A DNA stretch of 64,000 bases from Chitinophaga pinensis (lineage in GTDB: Bacteria; Bacteroidota; Bacteroidia; UKL13-3): assembly GCA_945898275.1 (NCBI GenBank), contig CAMDHZ010000004.1:1-64000 (forward strand), read 5' to 3'. The notes under the pieces were generated by a model. The model did not search any database, was not told where the DNA came from, and was given only the letters and a program-made list of their open reading frames with translations. Below, piece by piece: positions 52,831-62,056 of this stretch. Position numbers and translations under genes: made by a program. How positions within the stretch are numbered: the stretch's first letter is position 1; every line of letters begins with the position of its first letter.

Positions 52831-53163
52831 TTATAAATTTAGTTCTAAATTTGGATCCCAGAAATGTTCGGTAAAATTAACAACAATATCTTCAATTACC
52901 TGAACTCCTTCTTGCGCTAGTAGTTCCTGCATTTGGTTAGGATGTGCAAAATGGCTTTTACCAGACAGCATTCCAAATCTATTTACCACCCTATGTGCAG
53001 GTACAAATGGCATTTCTCCATGTGAAGCATTCATGGCATATCCAACCATTCTTGAACTTTTGGCTGCCCCCAAATACTTTGCAATGGCTCCATAAGTGCT
53101 AACCTTTCCAGTAGGAATGAGCCTTACCACTTCAAATACATCTTTAAAAAAGTCTGATTGCAT
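52831..53163 (-). CDS. Alkyltransferase-like protein (MGMT family lacking active Cys)
   Basis: The 110-residue protein matches the DNA-binding half of O6-alkylguanine-DNA methyltransferase: TGKVSTYGAIAKYLGAAKSSRMVGYAMNA split by me at IAKYLGAA, and PFVPAHRVVNR. The catalytic PCHR is PAHR here (Ala56), so it cannot transfer alkyl groups; ATL proteins instead flag lesions for nucleotide excision repair. Its ATG overlaps the stop codon of the upstream large gene by one base (TAATG). Confidence 0.9.
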   Translation of the reverse strand: MQSDFFKDVFEVVRLIPTGKVSTYGAIAKYLGAAKSSRMVGYAMNASHGEMPFVPAHRVVNRFGMLSGKSHFAHPNQMQELLAQEGVQVIEDIVVNFTEHFWDPNLELNL

Positions 53164-56100
53164 TAAAAATCCAAACCTAATGATAAATAATAAATAGGGC
53201 TATCGGCTATTTCAAAATCTTGAATGCCCCATGCAGCATCAAACCTTACAAAATAGCCAAATAGTTTTGAACGTAAGCCTGCGCCTGTGCCGGCAACTAT
53301 TGGGTCCCGCACATTAATCACTTTCGCTTTTACTGGACCTTGCTCATAAATCTTTTGATTAAAGGTATTTTCATCACTATATGGGTTTGAACCTACCCAT
53401 GCTGTGCCAATATCAAAGAAGGGAACAATTTGAAAATTATTTAAGAATTCACTTCGAAGGGGTCGGTTCAACGCATACCTAAATATTGGTATTCTTACTT
53501 CTGCATTTGCCAAAACATAATTATTGCCGTTTCTAATGTTTTGGTCGAACCCGCGCAGGTTGCAAGCCAAAGCTTGAAAAATATAATTTCTATCGTTTGC
53601 AGTTGCAATTTCGTTGTTGAAACTAGGTGAAATCCAATTTTCTACAGCACCTAAATAATAAACTACCCTTCCTGGCCCAAATGAGGTGTTTGCAGAAAGT
53701 CTACCTGCAAATATGATTTGGCGATGTATTTTTTGATAATGCCTAAAGTCTATACCTAATACATTTATCTGCAAATCTGTATTGTTTAGGTTTACAAACT
53801 TTTCATAGAATACTTTAAAACGCGTACCATGCCATAAATTGAGTCCTTTTGGTATGGTGTTGTCAAATACAAATTCTGCTTTTCCACCAGACCAATTGGT
53901 GTATTTATCTGATGAATCCAAAGTGGGAACATCCGTTGACCGTGTAATATCTCTATCCTGACGGTAAAAGGTTTCAATTCTAAAGCTGCTCACCTGATTA
54001 AAAGGAATTCTTACTGAATATCGTAGCTCATGGGAAAGATTTTTAAAACTTCTAACTTCTGGTACGCCTCCACTTCTGCTTTGTCTATAAAAAGTTAGCT
54101 TATGGTCGAGTTTTTTCTTGCGAGTTTCTACACTTGCAAAATAATCAAAGCCACTCAAATCATAGGCTAATCTTAAACCTCCGTTGATTCTATAATCTTC
54201 GAATAAGTCTATCATGCCAAGCTTAAACATGCCATTCAAGCCAGGATTAAACATTTGTCCAGCTGCTGGAGTAATAGGTTGATAGTAGGTGTTGATGATA
54301 CTATTGTCAATAAATTGGGCTAAAATTTTATCGGGGAAAAAGGTTACATCATAAAATCTCGGGGCATTTATTTTCGGAATTTTCTTTGACCCTAATTCTA
54401 ACTCAGATTTTTTAAGGATGGTAAATGCCGGTCGTTTGTAGTTTGGTTCTGTAAATTCGCTTACAAAAAAATACGCATTGGTATCATTGGCTATTTTAAC
54501 ATTCTCTTCAGAATTTTGCTGAGAAGCTCTTAATCTATTCTCCTTAAATACAACCGGTCCTTTAACAAATTGCTCTGTTGCATAACCTGTTTTTAGCCTA
54601 AACATGGTTGGGTAAGTTTCAATTGACTCGGATGATTTAACTACATCCTTTTCTATGCCAGCATAACGAATAGTATATTTTCCTTTGTCTAAAATCAAGT
54701 CAAAAACTTGCTTGGTCTGTATAGAAACATCGTGTGCTAGAATGTTCTTTTTGTAGTTTGTAAGTGGATAGGTATATACGATATCTTTAAAATGAACAAT
54801 TGTATCAATTCTTTCCACGCCTATGTTAAGGTTGATTTGTTTTCCTTCAAACTCAAATTGGCTTCCTTGCCAAGAAGGTTCGTTTTCATAAACTAATGTG
54901 TCGGGCTCTTTTTGAACCGAATCTTTATAAAAAATTTGAAGCTCGGTATAGTCGTAAACTTCTTCAATTCTTGCAGCGTATCTATTATAAATACCATTGT
55001 ATTCTGTTAGATAAGCGAAGTAATCTTTGTTATAATCGATAGGTTGAATTTCATTGATATAAGGTGTTTTAGTTAACCTTTTAAGTTTTCTGTTATTTGT
55101 TTCAAGGTCGTACATGAAAATATCAAAGTTGTTTCCTTCTTCTAGACTATTGCTAATTCCTACTCCTAAGGAATCTCTACTTCTGTTGGAGCTGAATACA
55201 ATTTTTGTAGAGAAATCAACAAACCTTGGATATTGATCATCGTAAAAGTCTGAAGTGATTTGCCTTTCTTTCCTTGTTTGAATATCATAGGTATAAATAT
55301 CACTTTGCCCTTTTCTTATAGCTGCTAAAACCAAGGTTCGGCCATTCTCGCTAAAATCAATTCCTGTAATTTTATCGAACTTTAAAAACTTAATGGTTTC
55401 TTTTTTCTTGTTTACTAAATCTACCAAGCGCATGTAAACCACACCTTTTTTTTCGTACACATAAGCTAATTTATCTCCACCTGCTTGCCATGCAATAAGT
55501 GGAAAGGAATAGTCTACGTTTAGCTGGTAATATTTGATGCCACCTTTAAATATTTTCTTTGTTTTACCTGTTTGCGTATTGAGCAAAAACACTTTGTATT
55601 TACCATTTTTATTAGTGGTATAGGCAAGCATATTTCCTTTTGGACTAACCTTCATTTGCGGTTGAAGGTAAGGAGCAAGTCTTTTTTTAATTTTAAATTC
55701 AGAAGCAGGAAAATCGTTTAATAAATCAGATTCTTTCTTAAATAATTCTTGGTAATGGATTAAATATTCTTCAGTAATCTCTTTGTAGGATTTACTTGTA
55801 ACATATTCAATAGCTGATTCATAGTTTCTAGTTAGCTTGGTTATATAAACAAGGTTGGCTATCGATTCTTTATCATACTTTTCTACCATAAATTTCCAAA
55901 AAGCATGGCCTGCAAATGCTGCATCTTTTTGGTTCAAACGGTTAAATCTTGCCTTTTTACCTTGTTCCAGAATATCTTTCATCCGATTGTTTAAATCAGC
56001 ATCCCATGGCCTAGAAAGGTAAGAGGTTAATCCATGAATATACCACTCAGGTAAATTTAAGAATGCTGCTGTTTGCAGTCTTTCTTGAATATTTCCACCA

Positions 56101-56564
56101 TACAACATTTCATTTAACAGCACTAAAGCAAGACCTTCTTTTATTTGTCGAGCCAAATCGGCATGGTCGCCATTAAAATACACCAAAACACGATTATTAA
56201 CCACATTGGTGAATCCGCCTGTATTCAAAGAAATCTCCTCTAGGCCAAAATTGCTTTGCTTGTAATCTCCTAAAGTATTGTAGCAAATGATTTCAATTCT
56301 GCCATTTAATCGGTGGTCTAAGATTTTTTCTAATTCAGGCATAGATTCCTCGGCATATCGAATGCTATAATTTGCTAATTCTCTGCCACCGGAGTAAAAA
56401 AATGCGTCATAGTTTTCTGTTCTTAGAAAGCTCCATTCAAAACGGCCATATTGAATTCTATTTTGACCAAATAGTGTGTTTATTCCTTGCGAAAGGCCTT
56501 GTGTGGCGCCACTAATTAGGGCTACCAGTAATAGTAAAATGGATAATGGTTTTCTAAACATCAT
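53163..56564 (-). CDS. Large outer-membrane protein with TolB-like propeller and beta-barrel end
   Basis: The 1133-residue secreted protein has a signal peptide (about 1-25), a gluzincin-like N-terminal segment without an obvious HExxH, WD40/PD40-type propeller repeats (about 290-560, such as LAYTTNKNGKYKVFLL and DQYPRFVDFSTKIVFSSN) and a C-terminal surface-antigen-like beta-barrel that finishes YYLSLGLDF, the terminal Phe typical of barrel proteins. It likely sits in the outer membrane; its role is unknown. One exact motif copy (53384-53393, Gly-Ser-Asn) and a one-mismatch copy (55931-55940) are present. Confidence 0.78.
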   Translation of the reverse strand: MMFRKPLSILLLLVALISGATQGLSQGINTLFGQNRIQYGRFEWSFLRTENYDAFFYSGGRELANYSIRYAEESMPELEKILDHRLNGRIEIICYNTLGDYKQSNFGLEEISLNTGGFTNVVNNRVLVYFNGDHADLARQIKEGLALVLLNEMLYGGNIQERLQTAAFLNLPEWYIHGLTSYLSRPWDADLNNRMKDILEQGKKARFNRLNQKDAAFAGHAFWKFMVEKYDKESIANLVYITKLTRNYESAIEYVTSKSYKEITEEYLIHYQELFKKESDLLNDFPASEFKIKKRLAPYLQPQMKVSPKGNMLAYTTNKNGKYKVFLLNTQTGKTKKIFKGGIKYYQLNVDYSFPLIAWQAGGDKLAYVYEKKGVVYMRLVDLVNKKKETIKFLKFDKITGIDFSENGRTLVLAAIRKGQSDIYTYDIQTRKERQITSDFYDDQYPRFVDFSTKIVFSSNRSRDSLGVGISNSLEEGNNFDIFMYDLETNNRKLKRLTKTPYINEIQPIDYNKDYFAYLTEYNGIYNRYAARIEEVYDYTELQIFYKDSVQKEPDTLVYENEPSWQGSQFEFEGKQINLNIGVERIDTIVHFKDIVYTYPLTNYKKNILAHDVSIQTKQVFDLILDKGKYTIRYAGIEKDVVKSSESIETYPTMFRLKTGYATEQFVKGPVVFKENRLRASQQNSEENVKIANDTNAYFFVSEFTEPNYKRPAFTILKKSELELGSKKIPKINAPRFYDVTFFPDKILAQFIDNSIINTYYQPITPAAGQMFNPGLNGMFKLGMIDLFEDYRINGGLRLAYDLSGFDYFASVETRKKKLDHKLTFYRQSRSGGVPEVRSFKNLSHELRYSVRIPFNQVSSFRIETFYRQDRDITRSTDVPTLDSSDKYTNWSGGKAEFVFDNTIPKGLNLWHGTRFKVFYEKFVNLNNTDLQINVLGIDFRHYQKIHRQIIFAGRLSANTSFGPGRVVYYLGAVENWISPSFNNEIATANDRNYIFQALACNLRGFDQNIRNGNNYVLANAEVRIPIFRYALNRPLRSEFLNNFQIVPFFDIGTAWVGSNPYSDENTFNQKIYEQGPVKAKVINVRDPIVAGTGAGLRSKLFGYFVRFDAAWGIQDFEIADSPIYYLSLGLDF

Positions 56565-56667
56565 GCGCTACCTCAAAAATGCAGTAAAATCACCACTTAT
56601 GGAAATTAAATTTCTAATTATTGCACTTGAATTAATTCTTTTACTTTCGTCCCACAAAAATGACGAT

Positions 56668-57324
56668 ATGTTGCAGGTAAAAAGCTTTGTTTTTAATGAG
56701 TTTCAAGAAAACACATATGTGATTTGGGATCAAACCAAAGCTTGTGCTATCATAGACCCAGGCTGCTATAAATCTCAAGAGCGACTTGAATTGTCTGATT
56801 TTATTGCTAAAAATGAGTTGAAGCCTGAATTGTTGTTAAACACGCATTGCCACATCGACCACGTCTTAGGAAATGACTATGTAATGGCTAAATACAACTT
56901 GCCTTTGCATTTACATAAAGACGAATTAAAAACATATTCAGATACCAAAAAATGGACAGCCATGTTTGGAATTCCACCTCTAGTGTTACCAGAAAATTTA
57001 GTTTTTTTAAATGCTGGGACGGCAATTTCTTTTGGAGAAACAAGCCTCGAGGTATTGTTTACTCCAGGACATTCCATTGCTTCCCTTAGCTTTTTTCATG
57101 CCAGCAGCCTCCAACTTTTTGCAGGAGATGTTTTATTCAAGCAAAGTATAGGCAGAACAGATCTTCCTAGTGGAAATCTTAACACTTTGCTCAATAGCAT
57201 TAAAGAACAATTGCTTGTTTTACCAGATGAAACCATTGTATACGCAGGACACAACGAGCCAACCTCCATTGGAGAAGAAAGAAGAAGTAATCCTTTTTTG
57301 AGAAACCTTCAGGCTAGTCTTTAA
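56668..57324 (+). CDS. Metallo-beta-lactamase fold hydrolase (glyoxalase II-like)
   Basis: The protein of 218 residues begins MLQVKSFVFNEFQENTYVI, the usual start of the phylum's glyoxalase II-like hydrolases, and has the metal site NTHCHIDHVLGN (HxHxDH) plus later His and Asp in TPGHSIASLSFF, FAGDVLF and YAGHNEPTS. Persulfide dioxygenase or thioesterase activity is also possible. I choose the ATG at 56668; a longer frame from 56476 overlaps the divergent large gene and has no family match. A TACTTTCG box at about 56641-56648 may be the promoter -7. Confidence 0.9.
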   Translation: MLQVKSFVFNEFQENTYVIWDQTKACAIIDPGCYKSQERLELSDFIAKNELKPELLLNTHCHIDHVLGNDYVMAKYNLPLHLHKDELKTYSDTKKWTAMFGIPPLVLPENLVFLNAGTAISFGETSLEVLFTPGHSIASLSFFHASSLQLFAGDVLFKQSIGRTDLPSGNLNTLLNSIKEQLLVLPDETIVYAGHNEPTSIGEERRSNPFLRNLQASL

Positions 57325-58339
57325 TAGGGAAAACAAGCTCTGTAAGCCATTTACTATTGTCTTTTTCTAGCATTGGGTCTGTAAAATAAAATTCCATTGG
57401 TGCCCCTGCTGCTTTCAGATTATTCTCGATAAGGTATTTAAAGCCTTCTCCATACAAGGGCCCAATCTTTTCATAAGGGCCATAATATTTGATGACCAAT
57501 TGTTTGCCAGCCTCTATTTTTCCCGCAATAACAGGAGGTGTAACGGTGATTTCACTTTCTACACCTAGGCAAGTTGCCATATCATAAACTTTGCCTTTAG
57601 CTGCATAATTAATGGTAAAAGGTGCACCTGTTTGTTTGGCAGAAAGTTGTTTGATAAGGTCTAATAAAAAGGCATAATTCTCTCCGAGCTTTGGCCCAAT
57701 TTCTTCTTCCTTTAATTGGTTGCGCAAGGCAATATAAAATAGGGGAGAGGTGTTTCTAACTTCTGCCTCAAAGCCGCCAATTTCTAAATCAGTTTTGGAT
57801 TCAGCAATTTCTTTGATGGATTTTAATCCTGCCTCATAATCTGGCCCAAGCATACCATCCATTAAAAGTCCAAAAAGCTTGCTTATCGGTACCCAATAAA
57901 AGGGAAGGTCCTTAGTGTCTGAGTCGAAATTCCAAGTAAGGTGCACTATTCCTTCGGTTTCTTTCATGTTAAAATCAGCACGACTGCCTCCAAAATCATT
58001 TAGCGTTAATTCTATTTCAACCTTTTCATTTGGCACACTTGAGACAATTTTCATTGTACCATTGCCAACATCAGGATGTTTGCTTTTCCAGCTAAATGAA
58101 GCACCATTGCCTTCATAAATATCTGCATATGTATATATAGAATTAGTGTCTTTTTTATGCCATGGGCTCCACTGTTTCCAAGCTTTAAAATTGTTCACTA
58201 AATTATAAATATGCTTAGAATTAGCATTTATGTCAATGCTTCTTTCTACATGAGTTTTAGTTGGTAAAAAGAATGAAACAATAAGCAGCAATCCAATCAA
58301 ACCTAGGATTGAAAATGCAATGTATTTTAGAATTTTCAT
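57314..58339 (-). CDS. SRPBCC domain protein with GyrI-like effector-binding domain
   Basis: The 341-residue protein has one N-terminal membrane helix (about 7-25), an SRPBCC polyketide-cyclase-type domain (about 30-170, ERSIDINANSKHIYNLVNNF) and a GyrI-like ligand-binding domain (about 200-341, ending in LTELVFPIK). The pair is common as a membrane-anchored stress or small-molecule-binding protein in Bacteroidota. Its substrate is unknown. It overlaps the convergent hydrolase gene by 11 bp and lies 23 bp from prmA on the same strand. Confidence 0.82.
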   Translation of the reverse strand: MKILKYIAFSILGLIGLLLIVSFFLPTKTHVERSIDINANSKHIYNLVNNFKAWKQWSPWHKKDTNSIYTYADIYEGNGASFSWKSKHPDVGNGTMKIVSSVPNEKVEIELTLNDFGGSRADFNMKETEGIVHLTWNFDSDTKDLPFYWVPISKLFGLLMDGMLGPDYEAGLKSIKEIAESKTDLEIGGFEAEVRNTSPLFYIALRNQLKEEEIGPKLGENYAFLLDLIKQLSAKQTGAPFTINYAAKGKVYDMATCLGVESEITVTPPVIAGKIEAGKQLVIKYYGPYEKIGPLYGEGFKYLIENNLKAAGAPMEFYFTDPMLEKDNSKWLTELVFPIKD

Positions 58340-58362
58340 GGGTTAAAATTTTGGTAAATATA

Positions 58363-59190
58363 TCAACTAAAAGTTAAAATAGCTGCACACCAATTATTTT
58401 TGGTAAGGTAGGTTTGAACCAACAAACCAGCAGCTAGAATGCTGTCTTTCAGTACTATTAAGTCAGACTCATAGAAGCCGCTAATTATGATTTGTCCGTT
58501 TTTGTTTAACATAGCGGCCATATCAGACATGGAGTCTTGTAAAACATTTCTATTAATGTTTGCTAAAATAATATCAAAATCATTATCAGAAACTTTGCTT
58601 AAATCACCATGAATAAATGTGATATCAGAAACTTGGTTCAAACCAATATTTTCTTGGATGTTTTCTGCAGCCCAATCATCAATATCATTTGCAACCACAG
58701 AGGCTGCACCTAATTTTTTTGCTAAAATCGCTAGAATTCCAGTTCCGCTTCCATAATCAAAAACCTTCTTTTCATTAAAATCTATCGCTAACATTTGTGT
58801 TAAAATACTTGCAGTTGTTTCGTGATGGCCTGTGCCAAAAGAAGTTTTAGGCTGAATAATTAGTTCATGATCAAAATGCAAATCTTGCAAATGAAAAGGA
58901 GCTCTAATGATAAGTTTATCTTCGATAATAACGGGTTCAAAAGAACTTTCCCAAATGGCATTCCAGTTTTGTTGGGCTACTTCTTGTGTTTTATAATCGC
59001 TTGGCGCAAGCTCGTATTTCTCTAGAATTCCTTGGGTTAAAGATTTGTCAAATAAATTAAGTTCGATGCACGCTTCAAAGCCAAATTCTGTTTCTAGAAA
59101 TGAATCGAACTCAATGGCAGCTAGCTCTGCCATTAAGAATTCGGAAGTTTCTGAAGGGCAGGTAACACTTAGAGAAATATATTTTTGCAT
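58363..59190 (-). CDS. prmA: Ribosomal protein L11 methyltransferase
   Basis: PrmA trimethylates ribosomal protein L11. The substrate-binding N-domain (about 1-95) precedes the SAM domain with FGTGHHETTASILTQM, VFDYGSGTGILAILAKKLGA (motif I), ANDIDDWAAENIQENI and ILANINRNVL (motif IV). Length 275 is normal. Two exact motif copies, 58411-58420 (Val-Gln-Thr) and 58635-58644 (Gly-Leu-Asn-Gln), lie 224 bp apart in opposite orientation. Confidence 0.93.
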   Translation of the reverse strand: MQKYISLSVTCPSETSEFLMAELAAIEFDSFLETEFGFEACIELNLFDKSLTQGILEKYELAPSDYKTQEVAQQNWNAIWESSFEPVIIEDKLIIRAPFHLQDLHFDHELIIQPKTSFGTGHHETTASILTQMLAIDFNEKKVFDYGSGTGILAILAKKLGAASVVANDIDDWAAENIQENIGLNQVSDITFIHGDLSKVSDNDFDIILANINRNVLQDSMSDMAAMLNKNGQIIISGFYESDLIVLKDSILAAGLLVQTYLTKNNWCAAILTFS

Positions 59191-59299
59191 GGTGTAAAAT
59201 TAACAACATTAGGCTGAAGTTTTTTTAAGTGAATAATATAATATATCATTTAACAAACTTCTTTTATACCTTTTGCAAATATTTTAAAAGTATCAATTA

Positions 59300-60079
59300 A
59301 TGGCACAAACAGTTTTGCGCACCATCATTGTAGAAGATGAACTTGGGGGAAGAAATGCGCTTAAAGCAATTTTGAAAAACTTCGAAGAAATAACTTTAAT
59401 TGGTGAGGCTAGCAATGCCATTGAGGCCAAGGAATTAATTTCTGAGTTAAAACCAGATTTATTACTGTTAGACATTGAAATGCCTTTTAAGAATGGTTTT
59501 GATTTGCTATCAGATATTCCAGACCGAACTTTTGATGTTATTTTTACTACTGCTTACGACTCATATGCCATAAGAGCGATTAAGTTTAGTGCTATTGATT
59601 ACCTTCTAAAACCTGTTGACCCAGAAGAGCTTGCAGATGCAATTGCCCGCGTTTTTGAAAAGAAAAAACATAATTCTTACCAACCTCAGTTGCAAATCGA
59701 AAACTTATTAGACAATTTAAAAAGCATAAATAAGCAAAATTTCAAATTGTCATTACCTACCTCAGAAGGGACTTTATTTATTCCAATAGAAGATATTGTT
59801 CGCTGCGAGTCAGATGCAAATTATACCCGCTTCTTTTTTAAGGATGGTACAAAACCAGTTGTGGTTTCCAAAACACTTAAGGAATTCGAAGAATTGTTAA
59901 ATGATTATGGATTTTGCAGGGTTCATAATTCTCACATGATAAACTTAAAATTTATAAGAAGGTACATCAGAGGAGAGGGTGGAATTGTTGTTATGCTTGA
60001 TGGTACAGAAGTGGAAGTTTCTCGTAGGAAAAAGGAAATCTTTCAAAAAGCCTTAGAAAAGGAAACCGGATTTATATAA
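59300..60079 (+). CDS. LytTR-family response regulator
   Basis: The 259-residue transcription factor has a receiver domain (about 6-125) with the acid pair VEDE (11-14), phosphoacceptor Asp58 in LLLLDIEMPFKNG and Lys near 105, and a LytTR DNA-binding domain (about 145-250, DIVRCESDANYTRFFF … FCRVHNSHMINL). The partner kinase is usually a LytS/YehU-type sensor; none is adjacent. It is the only plus-strand gene between 57.3 and 60.3 kb, and the stretch after it contains a possible small RNA. Confidence 0.93.
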   Translation: MAQTVLRTIIVEDELGGRNALKAILKNFEEITLIGEASNAIEAKELISELKPDLLLLDIEMPFKNGFDLLSDIPDRTFDVIFTTAYDSYAIRAIKFSAIDYLLKPVDPEELADAIARVFEKKKHNSYQPQLQIENLLDNLKSINKQNFKLSLPTSEGTLFIPIEDIVRCESDANYTRFFFKDGTKPVVVSKTLKEFEELLNDYGFCRVHNSHMINLKFIRRYIRGEGGIVVMLDGTEVEVSRRKKEIFQKALEKETGFI

Positions 60080-60126
60080 AAAACAACCATACAAACATTG
60101 AAAGCTACCACTTATTTGTTTCCAGA

Positions 60127-60155
60127 TTGGTGTTGGTTTTAGTTCGTTATCTTTG
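60127..60155 (+). promoter_or_regulatory. Promoter-like TTG-N18-TATCTTTG after the LytTR gene
   Basis: TTG at 60127-60129 and TATCTTTG at 60148-60155 match the -33/-7 pattern (18-bp gap). No gene follows on this strand before a terminator at 60259-60287, so it may drive a small RNA. Confidence 0.45.
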
Positions 60156-60159
60156 GCAA

Positions 60160-60285
60160 GATTTTTATTAAATAAGACAATTTCTGGCTCGAAATTGCAC
60201 CCGCTGAAGCCTGAAATTCCCCTTGTTTGAGATGTATTTTGCAGTCGCAAATAAAATTAACCCGGAAATTCCCCACCGGGTTTTT

Positions 60286-60287
<2 letters not shown>
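60160..60287 (+). ncRNA. Candidate small RNA of about 125 nt between promoter and terminator
   Basis: A promoter-like pair ends at 60155 and a clear intrinsic terminator ends at 60287, with no open frame of note between. The 5' ATTTTTATT (60161-60169) can pair with AATAAAAT (60250-60257) and GAC with GTC just inside, giving a closing stem; an inner GGCT…AGCC hairpin is also possible. GAAATT-cytosine-rich segments recur (near 60191, 60213, 60265). Size and layout are like a 6S-type or other regulatory RNA. It could also be only the 3' UTR of the LytTR gene. Confidence 0.35.
60259..60287 (+). terminator. Intrinsic terminator after the LytTR gene / candidate sRNA
   Basis: AACCCGG (60259-60265) pairs with CCGGGTT (60276-60282) across a 10-nt loop, and T residues continue to 60287. 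It overlaps the stop codon of the convergent ABC-F gene. Confidence 0.8.
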
Positions 60288-61923
<1,636 letters not shown>

Positions 61924-61969
61924 TTACTTTTATGGGTGGGCGAAGATAGTTATTGCCAATGGCATACAC

Positions 61970-62003
61970 AAAAAAAACGGGAATCGGTTTAACCCGACCC
62001 CCG
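61970..62003 (-). terminator. Strong intrinsic terminator after the RND pump
   Basis: On the minus strand a 10-bp stem (two G-T pairs, 61978-62003) with a 6-nt loop is followed by eight T residues (complement of 61970-61977). It lies 54 bp after the RND stop codon and upstream of ybiT, so it separates the two genes. Confidence 0.85.
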
Positions 62004-62020
62004 CTTTAGCCTATGAAACA

Positions 62021-62048
62021 AATTGCACTTCTACCCCTAGGTGCAATT
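62021..62048. repeat. Perfect 8-bp inverted repeat AATTGCAC / GTGCAATT
   Basis: AATTGCAC (62021-62028) and GTGCAATT (62041-62048) flank TTCTACCCCTAG. It is in the 3' UTR of the RND gene, between its stop codon and the terminator, so it may protect the transcript end or be a regulator site. Confidence 0.45.
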
Positions 62049-62056
62049 ATCTTGAG

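Noticed and set aside
56476-56667. N-terminal extension of the metallo-hydrolase
   Set aside because: The extra 64 codons overlap the divergent large gene and do not match the family; the ATG at 56668 gives a standard N-terminus.
382-58644. GGTTCAAACC resembles the T-arm of tRNAs (GG-TTCAAAY-CC)
   Set aside because: No acceptor, D or anticodon arms flank any copy, and most copies are inside conserved protein genes. These are not tRNAs or tRNA fragments.
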